From contig NC_092404.1 in assembly GCF_009017415.1 (NCBI RefSeq), positions 1,736,001-1,800,000 of the forward strand: a DNA stretch of 64,000 bases, in the 5' to 3' direction. Each line of letters begins with the position of its first letter. The stretch's first letter is position 1. Under the pieces are notes generated by a model that ran no database searches, was not told the DNA's origin, and saw only the letters and a list, made by a program, of their open reading frames with translations. Source of the DNA: Aspergillus flavus (taxonomy: Eukaryota > Ascomycota > Eurotiomycetes > Eurotiales > Aspergillaceae). This document shows positions 1 to 11,444 of the stretch, piece by piece. A program made the position numbers and the translations under genes.

Positions 1-1209
1 TTCTGAGAAAATATCAGTAAAGTTACTCGGTGTTGGAGTAGGCCGCTGCCTCAAAGAAGCCTTAAACATATCAGCATTATGAACTAGGACCCTAAATAGT
101 ACAAAGAAGTAAATTATACGTTGGATGCTCAGAGCTGGACTTTCAATATCAAATTAAGCTGTTTACTTTCCGCACAAGGCTGGCCAAGATGATAATCTAG
201 CATTATTATATCTAGATATTCTATAACCTACTAATCTACCTCCTATCTCAACGATAACTTATTCACAATATCTAAAGAACATACTCTACTATACAACACA
301 TTCACAAAACAATAGAGAATCCACAGAATGTCCTCTTGAATGGCATCGACTTCATGAAAGATCCACATATACCTAAAGCAGGGAATATTCGACCAAAATG
401 AATTCATCAGATGCGGAATATTACTTATTGTGAACACTTTCAGAGAAATCTAGGCAACGCTGAACCCTGATTAAGTCAGAGATAGTGCGTAAAAGAAAAC
501 AGGATCTGATTATACCTCAGTGCTTTGAAGAGATAGCTCCGGTGTTTTAAGGTTTGATGGCCCATTCTATAAGCCAAAAACTACATATATCGGCCCAAGT
601 GATTCTCTGAGACCGCAGAAGGACTGAGAGTCCAAGCCTTTTGCAATCCTGAACCCACCTAGAGTGGTATAGGCAGAACCAATGTGGTAGAGGGTAGTAT
701 GCATGTGTAAGCGTTAATGAGAAAGGCTGATAACCAATGCCGCCTAAGGTCTTGCACTTTGCTGGCTGTGTTAGTTAATACATTCAGGCTATAGTGAGTA
801 TTATAGACAATTGAAATGCCGTAGGGAACCTAACGTGTCTTTTTGGAAGTGAAGAGAGAAAGTGACTACATGATTGTATTTGTGAATCAATAATATACAA
901 ATACTTTCAAAGGCGAGAAGATACCACTAGGACTTTTTTCCTTCTGTCATATCTCGAGTAGGCTCAGAGGTTGGCCACTTGTCAGCCTAAGACAAAACAG
1001 TTGTTCGTATTCTTGACGAGATCCCTTTAGCAGTGCCACGCGTGGCCTGGAAATGACCATCTACTCATATACAGATAGTGACCTGGAAACTAGAACGCCA
1101 CCTGCACTGGTTCGATGGCTCAGCTAAGCTATGTACAGATGATCAACCAGCGCTAAGGGAGTTCTTTCAAATAGACTCCCCGCAGAACATAGCAAACGGG
1201 CTCGGAGCC
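1..1209. other. AT-rich non-coding left edge
   Basis: AT-rich sequence with stops in every frame and no protein-like stretch I can support. It looks like decayed intergenic or repeat DNA and grades into the broken gene that follows. No terminal or inverted repeats marking a specific element were seen. Confidence 0.5.
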
Positions 1210-1218
1210 TCGACATGA

Positions 1219-4200
1219 TCCCTGGGGTTGTTAAATGCGTATTTAAGAGTTGACGAGGACACCCGATCTTATTCCTGGGGCCATCCGGCCTATGCTTTTT
1301 TGCTGGAGGTCATGAAGCGATCTAGAAAATGGGCAGACCTCATAACCAAGCAAGGACGAGCGCTTCTAAAGTTGATTGAGGTTAGGAATTTTGAATTACA
1401 AACAGCGGACAGTCGCAGACCTCTGCATGGAAATCGCATTGTACACTGGCCACTGCCGGCAGATCTGTTTAAAGTGAGCGAGTATGCCTGGGGAAAGCTA
1501 GACCCCTGGCCAAGCGATTCAAGTGACCTTCCACGTTTTACCTTTCCAGCGGTTTCGCTCGAAGTCCGTTATGCATTCGCCGTGGCACGATATAAGAGTT
1601 GGATGGTCAACAAACCAAAATCGCTGAGCTCGTCGTGTGCCGTAGCCGGCTTTGAAAGCAGGGAGCCGTGTACTGACCAAGGTCCTGTTACGCTGGCCTA
1701 GACTCCGCTATCTGTGACGGTCGCACGCTATCAATGGGGCCCTGTAGTTGCACACTTTCTGAAAGCTATACATCAAGGATCCATGAATGAACCGGCACTG
1801 TTCTGCAAAGACGCGGTAAAACTTTCGCTCGCCCATGAGGAACTCTATCGGACGTGCGAAAATCCCGCTGCGTTGGAGGTTGCATGCCGTTCATCTTCGA
1901 GGAAATGGAACGAGGCATACATGATTATCGATGTTAAGCCCTTAAATGCAGAATCTGGGATAGAAAAGACACTACGGCAGATAACGCTGGAAATAGTGGC
2001 ATAGATCTCTCATAGGATCCCCTCAGGCGATACTACCTTTCAGTATATCCCAGTATTGTTTACCATGCATTCATAAAATCTTTATAGGCCATTTTTCTGA
2101 CAGCCTAGCAGGTACTACATGATATCCCAGCATCATGCCGATGTTTTCCTGACTGTGGTCGAGTTTGATGATCGCTACATAGCGTAGCTTCAGGAAGAAC
2201 GGGAAGATATACCAATCGAAGTCCTGACAGTATGCAGGATATTGTAATCATGATTGGCCACAGAGGCATGGAAAAAGAGCAAGCCTGCAATGGTCTGCAG
2301 TTCATTGACTTGAGAGTGGGTAAGTAGAATATACATACTATGCGTCACATTGACAACGCCCACCGAAGTGACTGCCATCGGTACATTTCTTCATTAGTTG
2401 GAGGAGAAAAACAAGGATGGGAATATCTTATCCGTGCCACAAATAGGTCTTTTGGTGATTTACGCCGTGGCGAAATGTTAGTGCGCCATATACTAAGCAT
2501 TAAAGGGTATTATTCTATGATATTTCTAGAGCTATACTAATCAGTTCGGGCATGGTAAGATAGTGAAAACTATCCAGTTTACCAGGAAGTTGCGGAACGA
2601 AATTATGGCCAGAAAGGTAGCGGGCTACAAAAGCGTTTGAACTAATATCCTCATCAGAAATTGACTATAGGTCACCCCGAGCTATAAGCTCCTTGTAGGG
2701 GTGCATTGTGCCATTGGCCTCAATCTCCACCGCAGCTGGGCCCTTGAGGTGCAGATGGAGGATGAGATACAGCGTGCAGAGACGGAGGGCACGGGTTAGG
2801 GTCGATAACGTCTTAGACTTACCTTCAAGTCTGTTATTCGAAGTCTAAAGTGATGATTGCATTCGTGTAACACAAAATGGTATGTATATGATAGGACAGT
2901 CATAGCTCGGGGAGAAATATTCACGGGTGGTATATACGCCCCATATAGACACGCCGGTACAAGACCACTGAAAGCTGGTCCACAGGATCTGGGACCCGTG
3001 ATGCTCAATCGATGGCCACGTCCCCATACCAAACTTACAGACACCTGGTGTGTTTTAGCGATACTTGGAAGACTTCGGGGACCCGCTTGGAAGAAGTAAA
3101 TATGCCGGTATTCTGTCGTTGACGGCAGATAATTGTGTTCAACTAAGAGATCGAGCAACGGATATCTCCAGTGCTCAGACCGAAGGACTGAATTAAAAGA
3201 ATGATGCCTCTAAACAAGTCGATGACTATACCCCAGAACATGTTGTAGTCAGGCGAGCATGGAGACGCATGGATGCTATTCTTAGGGAGAGCATTGATGA
3301 ATTCGGTTACACACTCTAGGACCCAGAGTAGTTTTTTGTATCTACAGATCTACAGTTTTTCATTGAATTCGAACTCAAGGACCGCAGGCACCGGAAAATA
3401 CTAGGTAAGAGAGGCATTGCTAAGATGAGAGGTCATCATCTCTAGGATATACAAATAATATCAGGTGACTAAGGGGGTAATTGTCCTTGCCGCTATTTGA
3501 GGCCATAGCGCCCTATCTTTCTTGGATCTTCTCCCAGGCATACGCGGCGAGCTAGAGAAACTGCGTGATCTATACCTTTTGACGAAGGGGGGAGATTCTC
3601 CACATTTGCTTAACGAGCTTATGGCGCAAACAGAACATGAAATAGACTATGATCAATGTCAGATTTATCAATATCTCCTCAGATACATCCTTGTCAACTG
3701 GAACGATCATCTCCAGGCTCAACCTCTATTCGACAGCGAACGCTAATGGTATCCTCATCAGGCCACTACCCAATATAAAAGCTCTTCTTTACCCCTGCAA
3801 TTCGGCCAAGGACTATTGCTAGAATATCCCCTCATGAAGGTCTGGCTGAAACGTCTTGCGGCAAGCGGTCCTGACCGGTTCGAGGAGTATTTCGGCGTCA
3901 GATATAGATTCTTCATCGATCATAGGGACGCTACTAATTGTCAATATAGATGAGCCTTACAGTCGTTCTACCACTCCCATGTCAACCCTGAGCTGAAGGC
4001 GCGAGCCATTTTACTTTGCAACGATTTGTTGATTCACAAGTTGTAGAAGCTATCTGATACACCTCTCCCCATGTCCTCATTCACATTATAACTCGTACAC
4101 TTGCATAGCCAATCCAGAAGGACAAGTCCATGGTCAACCCTGAAATTGCAAAGGCCTCATAATCCATGGAACATTTGGTGTATGTCTCCGAGCTTCCCTG

Positions 4201-4420
4201 TTGCGCATAAGAGACGTTGTCTGACTATTGGCGTTGAGAAACTGGGCAGGTATGCCTTGAGGATGCCCCTTTGCCGCTTTGAACGACGCGTGTTGACACA
4301 GATAGTTCTACTAATATGGCGAAATTTTGAGACCGATATACGCAGAGCATTAATGCATCTAGAAGAGTGGTACATCGACCTCGATCCGACAGCACGCAGC
4401 GATTGCCGATAAGACAAACT
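1219..4420 (+). pseudogene. Decayed protein-coding gene (or two), unknown family
   Basis: A chain of protein-like pieces on one strand, broken by stops and frame changes. From 1219 to 2004 one frame is open for about 260 codons except for a single TAG at 1699-1701. It has ordinary globular composition (pieces such as SWGHPAYAFLLEV and SSRKWNEAYMIIDV). Further pieces lie around 2660-2800 (VTPSYKLLVGVHCAIGL), at 3502-3551 (AIAPYLSWIFSQAYAAS, then stop) and from 3550 in another frame (ELEKLRDLYLLTKGG). That last frame passes a TAA at 3744-3746 and continues protein-like to a TGA near 3951. A last piece lies at about 4100-4410. No complete start-to-stop frame or convincing intron set restores it, and I do not recognise the family. 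The pieces could come from one gene of about 3 kb or from two neighbours. Confidence 0.45.
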
Positions 4421-5759
4421 TGAAACCTGGCCCTTACCACGGTTGCTTGCGGCAGAGATTGAGACACAATTTATGCGACCATGGATTAGTACTATTATAC
4501 AGAGTTACCATCTTTATTACTGAATGCACTATTTCCTCATACTATGCTCTATCATACAGATTCACTCTTTACCACTTAACGTGATTGTCGTCGCTGGCCA
4601 CACTTTCTCATCACTAGACGAACCTTTTTCTCAATGAAGCCTTCAACGCATATTCATTTGATCGTGAGAACTAAAAAAGACCGGAAGAGGAAGACAAGCT
4701 CGATCATCTCGCTGGCGGTTGCTACTTGAGAAACTGATAGTGGACAGACCGGCCGAGGACCATTTTTGGCCCAAGCCAGTTAAGTTTCTCTCTGCTTGTT
4801 TGGCCACAATGATCACCTGTAATCGGATCAAATATACTGGATATAGCTAGTTTTATAGAACATTTATCTAGTCGTTAACTTTTTGATTGCCAGAATGTAT
4901 CCAAGTGGTCCAAATAATATAATCTAAGTTAAAGTGGCTATCAAGATCCGAGGAATATCCAAGGATACACAGCTCGCTACTCGACGTAGCAAATCTTAGT
5001 TGATCTTAGTGTACGCGTGGTTCGTTAACTATCCCCTAGACACTAATTGGCTAACTTTGTTTATCTTCACAGATTCTGGATGTGTCTGATACCTGAGCTT
5101 TTACCCCAGGCAAGCAGCTCAAGTCATTTTGTGGCTCGAATGCTCTGGAATAAGCAAATAGTGTCAGGAATGATATCAATGCATCAGATAACATACGGTT
5201 AGCATGAGACCGAACGAGTATGGAATCCTTTACCGTCGAAATACATGGAGGTCGGTATACTGTTACCTTTGTGACAATTATAGAAATGTATCAGGAATCA
5301 ATGAACCTGGAACAATGATAACTTCATACAGACAAAACCACAATCATTGTGTATAGACATTGAGCCCTAACAGTAGGGTTTCAGAATATCATTGTCTACA
5401 TTGCATGTATGTTTTGTCTGATAGTTGAGACACATAGATTATACACATATCAAGGACGATATAATGACCGATATACTGAAGCATTCATATATAGATATAT
5501 GTATGAAAGGCCCGGGATTGCAATGAATCATGCATCTGATGCCCCTTCTTTCTATTCTATTTTCATCTCTATCTATCAAATCCTATCCTTATCCTCGGTT
5601 CTTCCCATATATCCCCAAAACACAGCTCTACAACCATCCATTCCTAGACCCAGTAATGCACCCCCCAAGCCCCTAATCACGCAAAATCCCAAAAGTCCAC
5701 ACCAGATAAACCCCCTAGAGAAGAGAGCAAAGAGAAGAAGAGAAAAGAAAAAAAAAAGG
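4421..5759. other. Intergenic, no gene seen
   Basis: AT-rich spacer. The frame of the F-box gene is open upstream to about 5409, but that part reads as low-complexity, serine/proline-rich untranslated leader. From about 5560 the plus strand becomes strongly C-rich, the start of a composition anomaly described under findings. Confidence 0.5.
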
Positions 5760-6467
5760 ATGCCCCCACACAAAATATTCCTCATCCCCGAAATCCTCGA
5801 ACAGATCCTTCTCCGAACGCCCCCCCAAACCCTCCTAACCACCGCCCAACGTACCTCCCAAACCTGGCACAACCTAATAACAACCTCCCCCAGACTCCAA
5901 GAAACCCTCTTCTTCAAACCCCAACTCCAACCCCCGAACCCCAGAACCAAAACAACCAACCGCACCCTAAACCCCCTCCTCCCCCATAAGATCTGGCCAC
6001 ACCTCTTCCGCAAACGCCTCGCCTCCCAAACAACAACAACCACAAACTACGGCTACACCCTCCCCCCCGCAGACCCAGTAGAAGAAGAACTCTACCTCCG
6101 CCCAAACGCCAGCTGGCGCCGCATGCTCGTGCAACAGCCCCCAACCTCATCCATCAGCGTCTTCGTCATGCACCGTTCCTGGATTTCCTGCGACGAGGAC
6201 ATATCCCCCGTCCAGGTCTTCACGGCGGATGTGGAATTTCTGACGCTGGGACATCTGCATTGGTCGGCTTTTGTGGGGTGTTTGTTGCCGTTGGAGAGGG
6301 TAGCTTGCTTTTGGGATTTTGGGGATTATTATCAGGTTAAGGATGTGGAGTGGAGGAGGGAGATGGAGTTGGCGGTGGAGAGGTTTGGGGATGTGTGTGA
6401 TTTGGTGGTTTTTTCGGGCGGGAATTGGGATCTTTGGGGGGTTTTGATGGGGGTTACTGGCTGTTGA
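5760..6467 (+). CDS. F-box domain protein
   Basis: Single-exon gene of 235 residues, predicted to be a substrate adaptor of SCF ubiquitin ligases. The N-terminus (about residues 3-50) matches a fungal F-box: KIFLIPEILEQILLRTPP, then TSQTWHNLITTSPRLQETLFF, the usual helix-rich pattern with the conserved W and SPRLQ. The rest (NPLLPHKIWPHLF and the VFVMHRSW region) resembles the C-terminal part of the short fungal F-box family. The chosen ATG follows a purine-rich leader and begins directly before the domain. The frame is open further upstream, but that stretch is low complexity. Composition is extreme: the first half is C-rich (Pro/Thr/Asn/Gln/Leu) and after about 6230 the sense strand turns G/T-rich (Val/Gly/Trp/Asp). 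The substrate is unknown. Confidence 0.75.
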   Translation: MPPHKIFLIPEILEQILLRTPPQTLLTTAQRTSQTWHNLITTSPRLQETLFFKPQLQPPNPRTKTTNRTLNPLLPHKIWPHLFRKRLASQTTTTTNYGYTLPPADPVEEELYLRPNASWRRMLVQQPPTSSISVFVMHRSWISCDEDISPVQVFTADVEFLTLGHLHWSAFVGCLLPLERVACFWDFGDYYQVKDVEWRREMELAVERFGDVCDLVVFSGGNWDLWGVLMGVTGC

Positions 6468-7763
6468 GTTCTCTCTTTCTTTTTCTGTTGGTTTTGGGCT
6501 GATTTGATTCGGTTCTGGGGGTTGTTGGGGGTTACAAGGAAGGGTGAAGGGTGTGCTTGCGGTGGCTGTATAGGTGGTGGTAGGGCTTGGGGATGTGTTT
6601 ATACTGAGTGGGTGTTTGGGGTTGTGGTTGTCTTGTTTAACTGGGTGTGTTAGATGTATATATTCTTTTGAATTTGGTGGATTTAGGGTTATGTGGATTG
6701 CCGTGGTACTTGTATAGGTATTATTATTGTAGTGTTGGAATAGTGTGTGGAAGAGTCTGTATGTTGACATTCTTAGGGTTTCTAGTTCACTTTAGTTTGT
6801 ATTCTTATATGTTGCTGGTGACTCCGTATGCATGGTCTACTTAACATGGTAATGTATAAAGAGCTAAGCTCTCTGTTGTTCATTTCATATTGAATGTTAT
6901 CTGAAATTCGAGTAACTTGTATATCCATAGATTTGGCTATTGCAAGGATGGGAGAGCTTCCGACGAGTGCTGAGGAAAGTAGAGCAATTATCATGGATTA
7001 AAGAGCCACTATCAAAGCGTCTAAAGCTCATAGAGAACAGAGAAAGACATATGAGTAATAATCTCATGGTTCATTAGCAGGAAATCAGTCGACTACTCCA
7101 TGCTTGGGTCCTATTGTCTAGTCCTGTACGGACTCCATCCGTATTGATCACTCGGGTGATGCCTAAGCAAAATGTACCAATATAGTCCTAAAGATTGTAG
7201 GCAGTCCCAATCAAATGGCACAGCCTGCGGCACAGTATCTCAATTGGTGGATTGGCCACATTTCAAAGGTGGTATACGTACTTCTCCTTCTAACGGGGCG
7301 GCCTATCACTAACTGAAACGAAGGTGTGGATACCGCTGAATCAGTGCTGATAGTGGAGGTATTTTTGACAGTATAGAGACAAGGTTCCAGACTTAACTGA
7401 GCCGACTAATCCATGGGTAGCTACGTAACTAGCCTGCAGATTTGGGTTCCTTACCCATCCCGGCCGGCTAAAGCGAAAAGTCTATTACGGACTGAGGTTA
7501 TACTTGACCCTTGTATAGCACCAGGAGCCAACAAAGGTTGGCGGAGGACGGGGGACGGAGGACCGATGGCACGGGTGGGCAGAATCAAAAGCGGTGAGAA
7601 GGGACCCCCATCCAATCCGGCCTGAGGCAAGTGATCTCGTCTAAGCCAACCCTTCCAGGACTGGCGGCCTTTTATCGACGTGACCGTCGCTCGAAGAACA
7701 ACGAGGAGGTCCTGCGAGTCGACACACCTCACCATCCACCCGGCAAATCAACAACTTACAGAC
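6468..7763. other. Intergenic, no gene seen
   Basis: The first 300 bases continue the G/T-rich composition of the F-box gene. The rest is ordinary spacer and the promoter side of the small gene starting at 7764. Short open frames on both strands lack protein-like composition. Confidence 0.5.
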
Positions 7764-8034
7764 ATGTCCCTCTGGAGGTGTGTATATTCCCTTCCTGTGA
7801 GGACCTTTTTCCGAATTGGGTCTAACCCCCGCCGCTACTAGCTCCTACCGTTCTTTGTCGCCAAAAACAAGGGCCCTCTTCGGAGTCGGCGTGATGGCTT
7901 GGGCGTCGATTGGCCTCTGGGTTTTACCGGAAGTAGAAGGCGCCATGGGCATGGCTCCAACAAAGCAAGAGCAGGAAGAGTTGGATCGTAAGATGGCGAT
8001 TCGGATCTCGCGGGTGGATAAGGATGGTCACTGA
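7764..8034 (+). CDS. Conserved small single-pass membrane protein, probably mitochondrial
   Basis: Two exons, 7764-7777 (14 nt) and 7842-8034, encode 68 residues. The 64-nt intron has donor GTGTGT, a TCTAAC branch site and CTAG acceptor. The first exon gives MSLW and two bases of a serine codon, joining in phase to SSYRSLSPKTRALFG. A single hydrophobic helix lies at about residues 17-36 (LFGVGVMAWASIGLWV). A charged tail follows, with KQEQEELDRK and ISRVDKDGH. The basic, acid-free N-terminus before the helix suggests a mitochondrial or other membrane location (inference). I recall similar short proteins in other Aspergilli but know no function. The clean splice and coding-like second exon argue against chance. 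Confidence 0.65.
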
Positions 8035-9047
8035 AGAAGGGTCTTAGTGTGATGGCGGAGGGGGCTTAGAGTTTATTTGCAGTCGGCCTCTTCTTCTCTG
8101 ACGAATGCCTAGATTGTTGTCGGCCGAGTCAACTTCATCGTGTGACCGTGGGATCAAGTCAAAGCTCCGGAACAGTCGGCGGGAGCAGACGCCCATTGGG
8201 AATGGAAATGACGGGAAGTCAGCAACGGCCGGACGCAAGGAGGGGCGAAGAGAAGGTTGGGTAAATACAAAAGAAGAAGGACTTTTAGGATACTCAAGCA
8301 AGGCGCCTCTATACCGTACCTCTTGTTCATCGCGTGTTGTGGGCTGTCAGAAGTTTGTTTGGCGCAACACAACATCCGGCGACCGTTTCGTGAAACCGAG
8401 ATACAATGCATGGAATGTTGGGGTGAGAACAAAGAGGCGGGCTGGCAAGACGGGGAGGCCGTAGTATAGCTGGACACTGGCTCAGATCGTACGAATGGAA
8501 TCCATGTAAATTAGAAACTCAACAAGGATGTAAAGACTCAACAAAGTTTCGGAGGAATCGTTATCCGCTAAGGAATCTCCTTGGCAGCGAGACCAGTGAT
8601 GAAAGGGAGCCGTTGACTTGAATAGCAAATCTTCCACGAGAGAGGCGCGCACGGTCGTCCGAGTCTCGTACATTTCAAGGATTTTAGGCTTAAACAACCT
8701 GGTCCGTGTTTTCGGGCTCTGGAAAGGCTGGGGTCTGATCCCGACACTAGAGCCATCCAGTCATCCACACAAAAGACCCTGGGGCCTTCCAGCCTTGTGA
8801 TGCTTAGCTATTGGCTCCTGGATGGCATGCGCCATGTTGAAGAGCCCAGCCGGGCAAGAACACCCTGAACACATCAATGGAACTTCGGACATGCGTCGTA
8901 TGTAGTCTGTACCCGGTAGGGGAGGGTTTCAGGGGTCCTGATAAGCCAAGGCCAACCGTTACTCATAGAGAAGGAAAGATGAGGACGTTAGTGAGGTTTA
9001 GTGTCATGGAGTCCTCGCAGATTGGATGCAACGTTGCACAACCATCC

Positions 9048-9083
<36 letters not shown>

Positions 9084-11444
9084 CAAAACAGAAACACGCG
9101 CCTTGTTGGTTGCTTCTTCCGCCTTCCAAAACAGCTATTTTCGTCCCGCAGTGAGTCAATCTCCTATGGCTTGCAAAGTTGTCCACGGCCCATCTATCAC
9201 ACGCATACTTTCATCTCTCTCTCCGCCGGGTCGACCCCTTGTACGACGTGCATAAACGGGCCACCTTGGAGGGAGGGTTATTGCATGAAGACTGCCTGGA
9301 ATTACTAGTGACCGAATCACCTATTGGTATCTGTGCGCTTGGTAATCTTTGGGGACTGGGGATCCCGTTCTGACTGGCTTATAGATTGACCGATGGGTCA
9401 ATTTATGAGAGATGAGATGAGCATGTCCTGCACATCTCACTGGCGCGGAGGTTATCCACGTCTGGAGCTCTGCTGGGGGTTATGAGACCAAAGGTCACTC
9501 CAGTAAAGACCGAAAATAGAAGCGAGGAAAAGAGAAATGCAGTAACCATGCATGCACAGAGACAGTGGAAACAGCGTACCGAAAACAGAAATGGAGCCAT
9601 GGATGGTCCACACCAGACGATCGACTGGAATGGTCGGAACGTGCCGAAGTGTCTGCCAAGTGGAGTTGGAGTCCAGCGATCTAAACTCATTCGGGCAGTA
9701 GCCAGGGCTTCCCATTCCGTCAGGGCTGTTGATCCTTCGTGCGAAAACTATCTGCATTGGTATGTCCTCTACTGTATGTTAGGTCGATCCTTATGAGCCC
9801 ACTGACGATCATCTCCGTTAGTCTCATCTTCCTTTGACGTCGTTGGGCGGATCCCACCCTTTTTTTGGTGGCATAGTGCGGTGAGGGAGACTGATAAGGC
9901 GCATATTTTCAAGATCCCTAGTCCTGAACGAAAGGATGAATGAATAGGGTACCAGCAGGCAACCAACACCATCACCTCTTCATACATACGTTTATACATG
10001 ACATGACAGGACAGGACGTGACAACAAAGGTGCGCAAAGACGAGAAGATAAAAAAAAAAGAAAAGAAAAGGAGGTGAAACCCCAACACCGCTTGATGCTG
10101 GCGACCGCCAACTTTGTCCGGCATAATTGTTTGGCATGTTTTTGCCTCTTTTACTGGTTTCTTTTTCTTTGTACGAAAGAAGAATATCAATAATACAAAA
10201 ACAATACTAAATAACCAAAAGCCGTTTACTTCTCGTATTGGGTTAATTTGATAATCAGATGTGTTGTCATTCCATTCACATTTGACTTGGTTTTATTTTA
10301 TCTAAATTTATTTGTATTTTATTGGTCTTCTCTGTCTTCACTTGCGCTTTTTGATGCTTTTGTCTCAATAAACTCGGATACTTCATTTTCTAGATAAATG
10401 CTTTGGGCTTTCAAGGGACTAACACGTAACCGCATCCTCTTCACCCTGTTTCCATGAGTAAACTTAACCACTGACAGCCGTGAACAATCTGGTTTTACGT
10501 GCAGTTGTCAAAAACCCTGACAGCGGACATGTCCTACTAGTTACTTGAAGCAAGGCAACATATCGGAGAGATGGCGTCCGCGAGAGCCAATGAGCATACG
10601 ACCCAAACCACCAATTTAGGTTCGTGTTCTTTATCCTAACCTAATAATTAAATTCATGTTCCCGTTCAACCATCCCTGGTGCGCCGTCATGATTCTTCCC
10701 TTCGCCATTGGTTTCCGCCGACGGCTACGGCGGTATCTGCACAGCTTAACCATACTGTCGGTGACATTGACAAAGTCTCCTCGACGAAACATCTACACGT
10801 GAACTTTTGGATCACCCGTCCTCTCAGTCTTTCGCGGTACGTAGGACAGTATCAAGTAAATGAACCGGGTCCAGGACCGGTTCCAAATAAAAATGGTTCT
10901 CCCTAGGAAATAAAAGCGGGGGTGGGAGAAGATGGATAAGGCAATATTAGGTAGTAGGAAAGGGTGAATAAGTAGGAGAAGGACAGAAAAGGATTGACAA
11001 AGAATATGTAGATCTTACCAAATTAGAAGGAGGGGCAAAAGAGAAAAGTAAAAGTGAAAGAAACAGCGAGACAGACAAATCATTAGTTAGTTTCATGGAA
11101 TTCAGATTGGGCAAATGAATCTCGGAATTAACTCAAGATGGTGGTCTATCTCGCTGGCCATGATCTGAAGCTTATCATCGAAAGTAAACAAAGAAACGGA
11201 CCTCCAATTTTCGTCTCTTCCAGGCCATGACGCAAACACGACAACAATATCAAATGAATAGGAAAGGTCAGCTGGTGATGCATTAATCGTAAGGGAATTT
11301 TGGTTCAAGGATCTTAGTTTAAAGGTCCGGGAAAGATAATAATAATAAGAAGAAGAAGAAAAAGAACAAATAGACAGAAAGAATGACGTAGCAAAATAAA
11401 TCGAAGGAAAATCAATGAAAGAAGTACCAAAGAGAGACACATGG
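8035..11444. other. Long intergenic region, no gene seen
   Basis: About 3.4 kb without a frame I would call coding. It holds a 34-base T run at 9050-9083, A/T-rich sequence near 10,150-10,450, and a purine-rich plus strand at about 10,900-11,100. The last few hundred bases are probably the 3' untranslated region of xprG, which is transcribed from the right. Confidence 0.5.
9050..9083. repeat. Homopolymer T run (34 nt)
   Basis: Uninterrupted run of T on the plus strand. No target-site duplication or transposon end was recognised beside it, so it is called a simple repeat. Confidence 0.9.

Noticed and set aside
8105..8477. Overlapping 70-119-codon frames on both strands after the 68-aa gene
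   Set aside because: No shared protein-like composition; most likely 3' untranslated sequence and spacer.
9050..9083. T run as the tail of a retrotransposed element
   Set aside because: No element body, no recognisable coding remnant and no target duplication beside it.
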